Notes under the pieces: generated by a model | Told to the model about the DNA's origin: nothing | Databases searched by the model: none | What the model saw: only the letters and a program-made list of their open reading frames with translations | Shown: positions 49,301 to 58,877 of the stretch, piece by piece | How positions within the stretch are numbered: position 1 is the stretch's first letter | Layout of the letters: every line of letters begins with the position of its first letter | Position numbers and translations under genes: made by a program | Assembly (NCBI GenBank): GCA_020091685.1 | Contig: CM034591.1 | Coordinates: 30,649,555-30,713,554 of the forward strand | From: Lutjanus erythropterus | Taxonomy: Eukaryota; Chordata; Actinopteri; Lutjaniformes; Lutjanidae | DNA: 64,000 nucleotides | Direction of reading: 5' to 3'

Positions 49301-52300
49301 CTATTATGCCATTGTTCACTTTATTTTCAGTAAATAACCTTTTGTTGACAATAAACAGATGGGAAAGAAGTGTGTGAATGCTTTGCATAGACAACTTTTG
49401 GCCCAATAGAAATAGAACAATGAGGTCTAATACCCACTGTTAAACTAGCAAGGTTTCACTATTCATGTTGTATTTGGCTCCAGACTTTCAGTTGCTCACT
49501 GCATGAACAGTACATCCAAGATGTCTTGCTTTTGTGAAAAATACAGAAATATTAAAGGGATAGTTCAGATTCTTTGAAGTGGGGTTGTATGATGTACTCA
49601 TTGTGTTAGCTACAGTACATGCTGCTCGGCAGACCCCCAGTTTGGAGCCAGGAGCAGCACAGAAGTTAAGCAATCAATGCTGTGGATGTGACAGCAACAA
49701 AATGTATTTTAGACACTTAAAAAAGGCCCACCTAAACAAATCAATATCAGTTTAAGTGCACACCACATTTAGTAGGGGTGTAACAATACATCGAGATATT
49801 GATTCAGTGTTCAACAATCAAATATGATCGATGCAAATTGAAAATATGGAGCTATGTGTCATTATTAAAATGCACCTTTATTTTGAAATTTAGCTGTCTG
49901 TGTCACAAATGTCTGACTGATTCAGTCATAAATTTGTCAAATCAATTTAGCTGCTGTTGGTGAGTTGACATACAGTGCCTAAAAAACGTATTCACCCCCT
50001 TGGATGTTTTCCACTTTTATTGCTTTTATAAATGGAATCATGGTCAATATAATTTGGATTTTTCCTTTAATGTCAAAGTGAAAACAGATTTATACAAAGT
50101 AATGTCAATTAAATAAAAATGTATAATGTAAAATAAGTGATTGCATAAATATTAACCCCCTTCAAGTCAGTATTTGGTAGATGCATCTTTGGCTGCAATC
50201 GCAGAGCTGAGTCTGTGTGGATAGGTCTCAGTCAGGCTTACACATCTGGACACTGCAGTTGTGCCCCATTCTTTGCAAATCTGCTCAAACTCTGTCAGAT
50301 TGCATGGTAATTGGACGTAAACAGCTCTTTTCAAGTCCAACCACAAATTCTCTATTGGATTGAGGTCTGGGCTTTGACTCGGCCGATCCGGAACATTCAC
50401 CCTGTTGTCTTTAAACCATTTCTGTGTAGCTTTCGCTGTATGGTTCAGGTCATTGTCTTGCTGGAAAATAAATCTTCTCCCAAGTCATAGTTCTCTTGCA
50501 GATGGAATCTGATTGTCATCCAGGATTTCCCTATATTTTGCTGCATTCATTTTACCCTCTACTTTTACAAGCCGTCCAGGCCCTGCTGCTGAGAGGCATC
50601 CCCACAGCATGATGCTGCTACCGCCATGCTTCACAGTGTGGATGGTGTATTTGTGGTGATATGCAGTGTTTGGTGTCCGTCAAACATAGCGTCTAGTCTG
50701 ATGGCCAAAAGCTCCATTTTGGTCTCATCAGACCAAATAACCTTCTTCCACTTTACCATGAAGTCTCCCACATGCCTTTGGGTAAACTCGAGTTGAGCTT
50801 TCTGTTTGCCACTCTCCCATAAAGCTTTGACCGATGAAGAGCCCGGCCAACAGTTGTTGTATACACAGTCTCTTCCATCTCAGTTGCTGAAGCTGTTACC
50901 TCCTTCAGAGTAGTCACAGGTGTCTTGGTGGCCTCGCTCACTAGTCTCCCTCTTGCAAGGTCGCTCAGTTTGTGAGGATGGCCTTTTCTAGGCATATTTA
51001 CACATGTGCCATATTCCTTCCGTTTCTTCATGATGGATTTAACTGAACTCCAGGGGATGTTCAGTGACTTACATTTTTTTTGTATCCATCCCCTGACTTA
51101 TACTTTTCAATAACCTTTTCTTGGATTTGCTTGGGGTGTTCTTTTGTCTTCATGGTATAATTGTAGCAAAGAATACTGATTAACCAGTGACTGGACCTTC
51201 CAGACACAGATGTCTTTATACTACAGTCACTTGGGACACATGCACTGTACTCAGGTGATCTTCTTTTCACTAATTGTGAGACTACTAGCACCAATTGGCT
51301 GGACCTCTGTTGAATTAGGTCAGTCATTTTAAATCACTTATTTTATGCTAGTGATGTCAATCGCTTAAAATATTTAATCACGATTAATCGCATGACTATC
51401 TGTTGTTAATTGCAATTAATCACAAATTAATCACACAGTTTTTATTTGTACAAAATGCACCTTAAAGGGATATTTTTCAAGTGTGTAAATGTAATTCAAA
51501 TGCAACTTTATTAAATCAAATACATTAACCAAAAACAGTGACAAATACTGTCCAGAAACCCTCAAAGGCCCTGTACTTGGCATGAAAAATATGCTCAGCT
51601 AGCAACATGACAAACCTGAATTTAAACACCACAGAACCAGGTCGCAATTTATATGCATTTATTTATTTATTTAGTATTTTTATTGTTAATATAGTTTATT
51701 TCTTTAATAGAATATTGTCCTCTGAGGATAAAAATCCTCGCCTTTATTCAGCTCAGTCTATATAATGATGAAATGATGTGTGATATTCATGTTTTTGTAT
51801 TAAGACGACAGGATCATTTACATCAGTGTCACTCTGACAGTTTAAGTCAGTGAGGATGTTTTAGATTACAGCAGACAGAAAACTGCACACCAAGGGGATG
51901 AAGAGGAGAGACAGCATCTGGACTCTTCATCATGACTTACAATAATGCAGCACAGTGACAAACGTTTTGCGGAGAAGACGAGTGTCGGTCAGTTTGGCCT
52001 TTACAGAGACAGATATTTTAATCTGTAGCGTTTAAACCACAGTAAAAAAAATCATTCACCACAGAAGTGTACAGTAACATTATGATTCATGATCATATAA
52101 AGTTTTTATATCGAGTCAACACATCTGTCTGTATTGACATGCTTTCTCTCTCTACAGCAGTACATTACTAGCTTCCATGCTGGTGCTCCTGCTTCTCCAA
52201 ACTGTGAGCATGTCGACTGCCATCTACCGTAGCTAATACAATGACTATCAGTTCACTTCAAATAACTGAAGCCATCATTGAAAATATAAAAAATAATTTC

Positions 52301-55300
52301 GTACGTATTTGTGTCTCCAGCCTCAGAGTCGGAAAGCGACGTTTCACCCGAGAAACGAGCAAGAGTGGGTGAAGTGCCGGAGGGTGAGGAGTCTTCATCA
52401 TCATCTTCATCTTTGTCTGCATCATCGTCATCCTCGTCTCGCAGCAGCTCCAAACAACGGAGCCGCAAACGTTGCCACCGCTGCCAAACCAAACTGGAGC
52501 TGGTACAGCAAGAGCTGGGTTCCTGTCGCTGTGGTACGATGATACGACACTATATACACCTGAACACACATTAGGACACACATTTTAAAACCTGCACAGA
52601 CACACTCAAAAACAAGAACACACACATAAACTAGTGGTAGCTGTTATTAAAGACCTCAGTCTTGCATTTGTTATAAATGACTTTTTTGGTGGTTAATATT
52701 GGCATCATGAATGCATAGGTACATGTTGGTTGACTTGCTGACAGTTTTTTAAATTTTTCATCCACTGCAATGAAATGAATCTACTACCTTGTGCGAGTGT
52801 TTGTGTGTTGACGGAAATGTCGATGACCAGAGTGCTTTTGCTAGCCTTGGGGGACCATTACAGAAAGCCTGAGTGTTTCACATTGCACATAAAACATAAG
52901 CCAATTACCACGAACACTAATGCAGTTTAAACCAATACTTGGCTTGCTAATCAACTTGTTTGCATACAAATTAAAGTGCTTAAAAAGTCACAGCTCTTCA
53001 CTGCTTAAAGACCATCTGCTTAAACCCACGCAATAATTTCTAAATTGGAAATTGACTTGCCTTTTTTTCCACCAGGCGCTGCTTAATGCATGGGCCATCC
53101 ATCCTTAATAGTACGATGCTTACTATGAAAACATGCTTTTTACAGACTGAAGGGGAAATGGTGGCAATTATAGTGATTTCTGACTATTGCAGTAATTGTA
53201 GATTACTTTGCTAATGGTTCTGCAGAATGTCTCACAGTGTAAGCCAAGAAGGTCTGATAATGAGTTGAAAGCACAAATGCTTTTCAGATTGTAAATGGGG
53301 GAGAAAATATAGCTCCAGCTGAGTATCTGATCCAGTGTTGTCACACTCAGTAGATTTCTGCTGTTACACAGTGACTATAATATTATTCTGACAAGTTGTA
53401 AGTGTGACATAGAGTAAAGACGCTGGAGTTTAAAAAAAGCCAATTAAATCATTCATGTTCTCCTCTGATGTGGAGATCCAACAGAAGCAGGACTTTTATT
53501 CCTGGCAGTACTTCTCCTTGTCTTTCATTTTGCAAGCTCATTTATTGTTTGATAAATAAACATGGTTGACTATCATTGTGGTTCGTTTCAGATCAGAAGT
53601 ATTAACCAAAGGATGCAATCAGGCTTGAGCTATAACACCAAAATTAATATTATGCTAATTAAATCAGGATTATCTCAATACTGATGTGTTGCAATATTTA
53701 CTTTCCGTACAGAATACTAAGATTTAAGTAAATTAAAGTAATCATGTAGACATTAGAAGCATAAATACAATATCATTCAAATTTATACTCAAGAATTTAA
53801 ATGTATAATGCTGAGACAAGAGCTACAAATTTTTTCCTTTTCCCTAACTGATTGGGTTGAGTTGGATACATTAACAATCAATAATGGATTAATAATTAAT
53901 AAAACGTATGTGTTATTCTTAGTTTGAGTTTTATTTAAACAATTGTAGTGGTACATTAGGGCATTCACAACGACTGCATTTTAGTAGTCATTGACTAAAG
54001 TAGTCAACTAGTCATGGAGGGTATATTATAATTTTTTAAATGTTTTTTCACCCAATAACAATTATCAGTTCTCATCAAAAAAGGTCTCAAATACAGCCAG
54101 TAAAGATGTGACATTACATACATACAATGCATTTTTAATTGGTTAAATTCGTAACAGTAATTTGTCATTAAAATAACAAGTTGAAACTTCTGCTTTGATG
54201 TGTCTCCAGTACATGAGAATAAGCTGTTGTACTGAGAACAGTAAATAACCACTCCGTAATATTATTATAATCACACAGTGGCTTTAGTTCGTTTGGCCTG
54301 TATGCTGTGCAGCAGCAGAGATGATGAAATCCACTTAAGTAATTAGCCTATTAATTAATGTCCATACTACAGTTACATAATGTAATGTGAGGTTATAAAA
54401 GATTTCTGGACAGTATGTGTGTGTGTGCCCTTACTCTTATGAAGTGGATTTTTTTCATTTTTACCTTTTAGGTGGAATAAATATTTAGGACAGCTTGGAT
54501 TTCATACATCAAAAACTTGGAGAAGTTGAAACTTACTGTAAACACATAGGTTTTGTCATATCACCCAAAAGCTTTCTCACATCACTGAGTCACTGTTCTT
54601 CCAACTCATTTATTTTTTAAAACTCAATTTATGTTAAGGTTATAAAACATCAGCAGCAACAGCTTGGTGGATTTTTTTTTATTTGAGGTTTCTAAATCAA
54701 CAAAACCACAGTTTTTTCTTTCTAACTTTTGAAAATAGTATCATAAAAGAGTCTGAAATGCATCAGTAGTGGGTCCAGTTAATGAAAATTGATCGTAATT
54801 CAAATTATTTTCACTCAACTGAACTGTTGAATATGTTGGCAAATCAATGTCTGCATGGACTCGTTGTTTGTTTGCCTTTAAAATAGACTGTTATGTATAA
54901 GATATTGTAAATGGTATTAAGTATCTTGAATTAAGCTTTTACCCCTGTAGACAAACATCAAGACAGTTTTCTGTACTGTTCTTTTATTACTGTAGGCAAC
55001 TAGACATAGCTTTGATTTCCACTGTTGCCCCGTGGTTATGGGTAGTATTGAGCAGCATCCCTTTAAAAATCTCAAATGTTACACAACTTTCTCCTTTCCA
55101 ATCCATTCGTGTGCGCTGTAATCACATAGGTTTTAATTGCATAGCAACCAGCTGTCAAACTGGGCTTTTAATCACCGCTCATTGAATGCCAGCAGTGTTA
55201 TTATGTGTATTAATGAATGAATTGAAGACGATGAGAGCTAACGAGCTTCTCTGAGCTTATCGAGCCTCCTACAGTGGCAGGGCCTTTTGTTGAGAGTGCT

Positions 55301-56623
55301 ACAGTAGAGACAGAGAGTCAATGAGAGAGATGAGGGTTGTCTGCCTTTGTTGAATAGAGTCAAAAGAGGAAGCTATCAACTAGAATGTCTTCTCTGGTAA
55401 CAAGACCTTTCACAAAAGCACTGTGGCAAAGCAGTAAATACTATCTGCCCTTGGCTATTAAAAAAGAAGATTTTAAGGGATATTACCATGCACAGTATTT
55501 ATTGCTTTTTTAGCTTTTTGTATAAATTAACTTGCATATAGAGATACACGCTTCAAGGGATAGTTATGAGTATTTGGGGTACAGTTGTATGAGGTACTTA
55601 GAAATAGACAGTATGTTACCTACAGTAGATGCTGTTCAGCACACCCTCAGTTAGGAGAAGCAGACAGGAGCACCAGCACAGAAGGTAAGCAATGCCGTGG
55701 ACAGAGACTGCAAAAAAAAAGGTAAAAAAAAAAAAAAAAATCAGTTTAAATGTACCGTATATTCAAAATATTTTAAACACTTCACCTTCTTGTCAGACAG
55801 CCTTTTCGAGCAGGAAACCAGCTTTACACAAGCCAAGTGTTGCTCTCCAAACCAACCAAACTCCATATGTGAAAACAATAGTTTTACCTCACAGAACTGG
55901 TGAGACTTTGGTGGGTCTAAACTATCATTCTCAAACACCAAAGTTACACAATAAACTAACTGATAGAAGCTGCAATAGACCAGCAACACCTGCATTATGT
56001 GATGTAAAATGCATATGGGGTTTGATCGGTTTGGGCAATATTTGGCTTATATAACGTTGGTTTCCTGTCAGAAAAGGTTGTCTTACAACAAAGTAAAGCA
56101 GTGAAAATATTGTAAATGCACTTAAAGTGATGTGGATTTCTTTTTAGGTGGACCTTCTTTTTAGTGACTAAAATATCTTTTGCTGCTGACCCTGTCCACA
56201 GCTGTACATTGCTTAGCTTCTGTGGTACTTCTCTCAGCTTCTCTCAGCTTCTCCACACTGGGCCAGCAGCCATCTACTGTAGGTAGCACACTGGCTATTG
56301 ATAAGTACCTCATACAAGCCCACTAAAAATAATCTGACCAATCTCTTTAGTAAGGTATTTATCCTTCAATATTGTTTTTCATTGCGTGTCACAGAGATAT
56401 TTGTATCTTGAACTGGTAGTAGTTGAACTTGCCAAATTAATCTCTGTCCCTCTCTTGCCTCTCTCAAGGTTATGTCTTCTGTATGCTCCACCGACTCCCA
56501 GAGCAACATGAGTGTCTGTTTGACCACCTGGGCCGTGGTCGCCAGGAGGCCGTCCTAAAGATGGTCAAGCTCGACCGCAAGGTGGGCCGCTCATGCCAGC
56601 GCATTGGAGAAGAGTGCTCCTGA
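32813..56623 (+). CDS. zfand3: AN1-type zinc finger protein 3 (ZFAND3), 6 coding exons
   Basis: Coding exons in consistent phase with GT/AG sites: 32813-32895, 44682-44722, 45392-45580, 47559-47624, 52321-52533, 56469-56623, encoding 248 aa (human about 227). The start ATGGGGGACACGGG is preceded by GAC and matches the human N-terminus MGD. An A20-type finger spans residues 22-39 (Cys22, Cys24, Cys36, Cys39), split between exons 1 and 2. Exons 3 and 4 encode a Ser/Thr/Pro-rich linker. An AN1 finger runs from about 178 to 213 (Cys178, 181, 195, 197, 202; His205, His211; Cys213). The C-terminus [17 protein letters not shown] is almost as in human. Residues 151-170 form a serine run longer than I recall in the mammalian protein. 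ZFAND3 is reported as a nuclear, DNA-binding regulator in brain endothelium and lies at a type 2 diabetes association locus; its biochemical role is otherwise poorly known. All key zinc ligands are intact. Intron 1 is about 11.8 kb. Confidence 0.97.
33146..33953. repeat. 808-bp near-perfect palindrome ending at an N
   Basis: The left arm 33146-33549 and right arm 33550-33953 are exact reverse complements without indels, apart from one mismatch (33186 against 33913). The centre is an AT microsatellite. The right arm stops at 33953, directly before the only ambiguous base (N at 33954), after which TA/CA microsatellite continues. It lies in zfand3 intron 1, just after coding exon 1. An assembly or sequencing fold-back is more likely than a natural palindrome. 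Confidence 0.97.
33531..33568. repeat. (AT)n microsatellite at palindrome centre
   Basis: An uninterrupted AT run that forms the axis of the inverted duplication. Confidence 0.95.
33954..33980. repeat. N followed by TA/CA microsatellite
   Basis: The ambiguous base is followed by TATATATA and then about nine CA units, plausibly the true continuation of the AT repeat at the palindrome centre. Confidence 0.8.
34425..34500. repeat. TA/CA-rich microsatellite with self-complementary units
   Basis: Alternating GTGTACATATATGTACAC units followed by CACACATATATGTATG and TATATATCTATC. Simple sequence in zfand3 intron 1. Confidence 0.85.
34501..36452. other. zfand3 intron 1, nothing recognised
   Basis: No transposon ends or coding exons recognised. 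Frames such as the one at 35589-35846 have no family resemblance. Confidence 0.4.
36453..36590. repeat. Family D hAT-like MITE fragment
   Basis: The stretch GGACTGTTGGTCAGACAAAA to AAAATAGACTCGACAATGG follows the inner half of the common fish element whose ends read GGGCTGCAACTAA. The related block TATATAGACCAAACAATTAA occurs in the fuller copy at 46413. Diverged and partial. Confidence 0.45.
36600..39160. other. zfand3 intron 1, nothing recognised
   Basis: Unique-looking AT-rich intronic DNA. No exon of zfand3 is expected here, because exon 1 joins the exon at 44682 in phase, completing the A20-type finger. Confidence 0.4.
39166..39250. repeat. Family D hAT-like MITE end
   Basis: TTAGGGCTGCACCTAATGAT followed by AATTAATAC-type motifs matches the end of the family; only one end is present. 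Confidence 0.5.
39651..40949. mobile_element. Non-autonomous DNA transposon with GTGCTGTCAA ends (family B)
   Basis: It begins GTGCTGTCAATCGATTAAAA and ends GTTAACTTTGACAACCCT, giving a short terminal inverted repeat (GTGCTGTCAA against AGGGTTGTCAA). Subterminal palindromic ATTAATCGC motifs are present. A second copy at 51350 shares TTAAAGGGATATTTTTC, CAGGATCATTTACATCAG and ACAGCATG/ACAGCATC blocks. No transposase. The open frames at 40077-40426 lie inside and are not genes. Confidence 0.65.
40950..43280. other. zfand3 intron 1, mostly unrecognised
   Basis: At 42888-42960 a TTTAAAGCTACATAAAGTAG then TAGGGGGCAG motif is the end of a common fish mini-transposon, by memory. The rest is unremarkable intronic DNA. 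Confidence 0.4.
43285..43351. repeat. (CA)n microsatellite
   Basis: More than 30 uninterrupted CA units in zfand3 intron 1. Confidence 0.97.
43937..44065. repeat. Family D hAT-like MITE fragment
   Basis: GGTCTGCAACCAATGATCAT, then repeated TTAATTAATC-type motifs and AATATTCACTTTTAATAG, follow the family with heavy divergence. Confidence 0.45.
45581..46410. other. zfand3 intron 3, first part, nothing recognised
   Basis: Intronic DNA without recognisable elements. Short minus-strand frames look fortuitous. Confidence 0.4.
46413..46708. repeat. Family D hAT-like MITE, nearly complete
   Basis: It runs from GTTGCAATGCTTAGTTGACT to AATTCTTAGTTGCAGCCC and is full of AATCGATTAAT motifs. The right end is the usual CTGCAACTAAG in reverse; the left end is diverged. 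About 300 bp, no coding capacity, in zfand3 intron 3. Confidence 0.65.
46905..47175 (+). repeat. Decayed LINE fragment (ORF2 C-terminal end)
   Basis: A frame through here reads [15 protein letters not shown], then [19 protein letters not shown]. This resembles the tail after the reverse transcriptase of fish CR1/L2/Rex-type LINEs, where SDPSHPLHSLFELLPSGRRY and SIRARTTRLKNSF are typical from memory. The reverse transcriptase itself is absent. It lies in zfand3 intron 3 and is a truncated remnant. Confidence 0.5.
47625..48580. other. zfand3 intron 4, first part, nothing recognised
   Basis: Intronic DNA without recognisable repeats. Several overlapping minus-strand frames at 47873-48453 have no family resemblance and no coding character. 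Confidence 0.4.
48583..48900. promoter_or_regulatory. Candidate conserved noncoding segment in zfand3 intron 4
   Basis: A GC-richer, repeat-free island (GGGATCGATGAGGCAGGCTG; TCAGAGATTTATTGAGCGCTG; CGGCCGGGCCAGGG) stands out from AT-rich intron. Its balanced composition and lack of repeats suggest a regulatory element, but this is impression only. Confidence 0.25.
48901..49551. other. zfand3 intron 4, middle part, nothing recognised
   Basis: No repeat ends or coding potential seen. Confidence 0.4.
49552..49776. repeat. Family A MITE, left part of a split copy
   Basis: It begins with TTAAAGGGATAGTTCAGATT, follows the family through AAAAAAGGCCCACCTAAAC and AGTTTAAGTGCACACC, then stops at CACATTTAGTA. 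The right part of the same copy appears to resume at 52150, after a stack of other elements. Confidence 0.8.
49777..49970. repeat. Fragment of GGGGTGTAACAAT-type element
   Basis: It starts GGGGTGTAACAATACATCGA, a terminal motif of hAT-like fish elements by memory, and is cut by the Tc1-like element at 49973. No right end is seen. Confidence 0.4.
49973..51348 (-). mobile_element. Tc1/mariner-like transposon, one end truncated
   Basis: The left end CAGTGCCTAAAAAACGTATT follows a TA dinucleotide, as Tc1/mariner elements do. The inner inverted repeat TAAAATAAGTGATTGCAT near 50130 is mirrored by AAATCACTTATTTTATGC at 51330-51348, where the element stops before its outer right end. It encodes a broken transposase on the minus strand (separate entry). 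The next element begins directly at 51350. Confidence 0.88.
50167..51153 (-). pseudogene. Tc1-like transposase, broken
   Basis: On the minus strand the likely start is [20 protein letters not shown] (helix-turn-helix region). It continues in another frame with [20 protein letters not shown], and at the end reads [14 protein letters not shown], which carries the last acidic residue of the DDE catalytic triad. About 330 codons span the three frames, close to the usual 340. The frame change after residue 25 is at an A-run. The stretch between 50400 and 50753 is also out of frame, so no functional transposase can be made. Confidence 0.88.
51350..52130. repeat. Family B element, second copy, right end missing
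   Basis: It begins GTGATGTCAATCGCTTAAAA like the copy at 39651, with ATTAATCGC motifs and the shared blocks TTAAAGGGATATTTTTCA and GTGTACAGTAACATTATGAT. It fades after TTTTTATATCGAGTC, without the GTTAACTTTGACA right end. Confidence 0.65.
52150..52275. repeat. Family A MITE, right part of the split copy
   Basis: ACAGCAGTACATTACTAGCT, then CTGCTTCTCCAAACTG and TCACTTCAAATAACTGAAGC, correspond to the family's right end, diverged at the tip. Paired with the left part at 49552 it brackets three other elements. It ends about 45 bases before zfand3 coding exon 5. Confidence 0.6.
52534..55080. other. zfand3 intron 5, first part, mostly unrecognised
   Basis: Around 53960-54015 the motif TAAAGTAGTCAACTAGTCAT is probably the end of another hAT-like repeat. 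The rest is AT-rich with nothing I can name. Confidence 0.4.
55085..55345. promoter_or_regulatory. Candidate conserved noncoding element in zfand3 intron 5
   Basis: A repeat-free island packed with factor-site-like motifs: TTTTAATTGCATAGCAACC, CAGCTGTCAAACTG (E-box plus TGTCA), GGCTTTTAATCACC and TTAATGAATGAATTGAAG. This resembles vertebrate developmental enhancers in character. No conservation could be tested. Confidence 0.3.
55551..56350. repeat. Family A long-inverted-repeat MITE, complete but diverged
   Basis: The left end TTCAAGGGATAGTTATGAGT and right end ATAATCTGACCAATCTCTTT bracket both halves, with TGTATGAGGTACTTA on the left mirrored by TAAGTACCTCATACA on the right. About 800 bp. 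Frames inside it are repeat-derived. It ends about 120 bases before zfand3's last coding exon. Confidence 0.8.
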
Positions 56624-58640
56624 GCAGCTTTTACCTCCAACAAATCTCGGTGTTCAGACGGTGTCTTAGCACTAACAGGGATTAGATTATTTTTCTTTTG
56701 CTCTTCTCATTTTTGTTTTTTCAAGATATTTGCAGGATTTTTGGATACAAAACGCCACCCTCTTCTTTTAAATTATGCTCGCTCTTTTTGAAATCCTACT
56801 GTTAACCATGTACCGGTTGTTTTTCTGCTTCTGTTGGCTTGATCATATCCCTGCTGCTAAGATGCCTTTTGGAAAAATCCAAAACCCAGGAATGACAGAA
56901 CAATAAACAGCAAAGGAAATATACGATTTCTTCACTTTTTTGCAAGCTCCTGACTACGCAAGTGTGAGCAGAGTATGAATGAAGAGAATGAGGATGAAGA
57001 GAAGAAATACAACGCTTTATACAAATGTTTGTCCCGGAAGCCAGTTTAAAACTATACTCTTTACCTCAAAAAAGAAAAAGCAAAACAAAGAATGACGAAG
57101 AGGAGGAGAAAGAGGGGGAAGGGATGGTTACCCTTTGTGTACAATTCAGCTTTGGCGCTGTTTATAGACTGTGCTCTTTACCTCAAAATCAGACAGAGCT
57201 GCTTTGTACTCTGCGCCGAGCATGGACTTGGTGAAGCAAACCGAGCTAGCCAGCCTCAGTTCAAGTCAGTGTCTTACCCCCTTGGCCGTCCACTATCCCT
57301 GATCCTAAACTTTTAGAAACACAAACACCTGTTAATCATCCGCCTCAGGTTATCAGGATAACAGAGCCCAATCTTCAGCCCTCCTCCAACCAACTTACAT
57401 CCTTCTCTTTTCCTCCTCAGGACACATTTTGCTCCTTTGTTTGTTTTAAGATTGTTCCGAAGGTGTTTCTGCTTTGTCGAGGAGGCCGTTGTGGATAATG
57501 AAACTGGGGTGAGAACTGTTAAGTCCACCATTATATTGGTGGGAGTGAGCTGGTTGTCCTTGGATTGCGCACAGATCTGTCTTCAATACTGGGATGTGAT
57601 TGATCAAGACTTAATTCATTCGTGGATTTTTCTCTGTCTTCCTCTTCTCGTCTTGGTCTTTGTTTCCTTATTCTCCACAGCTCTCCCACATGAAGACATG
57701 TCCGCTTGGATTATGCGTGTGCTGGATGTGTTTGAATTTCAGGAAGACAACTTTAACAGGACATGACGTATATGAAAGTGCGTACCATTTATGACTGGAC
57801 CTGAAATGTCTGCATTCTACACATCCACACGTCATTATGCTTTTGCAGATACACGTTTTTCTGTTGTTTTATGTGCTCAGTTGTTCACATTGAGCACAAG
57901 CAGGTGAAATCAAACGTTGCTGTACACGTTGAGTTTGGACTGAAACTGAGATGGCAGAGTGTCGCTCAGAGGTTCCTGTTTATTAAGATGGGTGATGGTT
58001 GTTAAAGTTCAGGTTTATCATAATGTCTTAGGCCTTCATTTCAATGATCCACATTTTTAAGGTGATATTTGGCGCCAGCTTTGATACAAGACTTCATATT
58101 GTTTGGTTTTCACTCCCTTTACCTCTACTTTAATGTCCCTCCTCCCTTCAAAACCCCATATTTTTCCCTTTCCAGCTAGCATTATGTGCTCACATGCATT
58201 CTCCTCCTTCTGCCTTTCACTTTCCTTTTCTCATCTTTCCCCTTATTGATTGCTCTATTTTTCCTTATTTCACCCCTCCCCTCCCCTTGTCTTGCTGTAG
58301 ATGAGGGAGGTGGCGCTGGGCTGAGCAGAGTGCTGAAAGTTAAAATCAGCAAATAATTACTTTCCAAACGTTTTCCTGGTGGACTGTGGAATGAACAGAT
58401 AATGCATAATGAATGAATATTCTGTATCTTAAAGAAAACCTTATTTAACCCCCTTTTTTTGCATTTCACTTACACTTTAGTGTAGAGCTGCTTTTTATTT
58501 GGTTGTAATGAGGTTATAGAATGGGAAGATGAACATGAAAAATTCAATATTTTTGTTTCCATTGCTTTACTTTTTTGCTTCCCCTTTCCAACTTTTTTCT
58601 TTTACTGAGAAAGAATAAACTGGATTAGACAAATTGTGAA
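56624..58640 (+). other. zfand3: Probable zfand3 3' UTR
   Basis: After the TGA at 56621-56623 about 2 kb of repeat-free sequence follows, with an AATAAA at 56902-56907 and another at 58614-58619, after which simple AT-rich intergenic DNA and transposons begin. A 109-codon frame at 57437-57766 (hydrophobic, unrecognised) lies within and is probably chance. The extent is inferred from signals only. Confidence 0.5.
58614..58619 (+). terminator. zfand3: Possible distal polyadenylation signal of zfand3
   Basis: AATAAA followed within 30 bases by TTGTGAACTTCTCTAGTGT. Use is inferred. Confidence 0.45.
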
Positions 58641-58877
58641 CTTCTCTAGTGTACTTATTGACATGATGGATGGGATGATGAAGGTATCTTTTTTTATGTA
58701 TCTGGTTTGATTGAGCTGTGCACTCTGTAAGAGGAAATTTGGAAGGAAAGGGAGTTGGAGGAGTCGAAATCAACTTTTTTGCTCAGTGTCCTGCAACTTT
58801 CCTAAATCCTATTTTTAACTGTCCCAGATTTTTTAACATGTTTTTCATTGTGAAATTGCAGCTCATTAAAATTTTCC

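Noticed and set aside
57437-57766. 109-codon hydrophobic frame
   Set aside because: It sits in the probable zfand3 3' UTR with no splice context or known similarity. A short membrane protein cannot be excluded, but nothing supports it.
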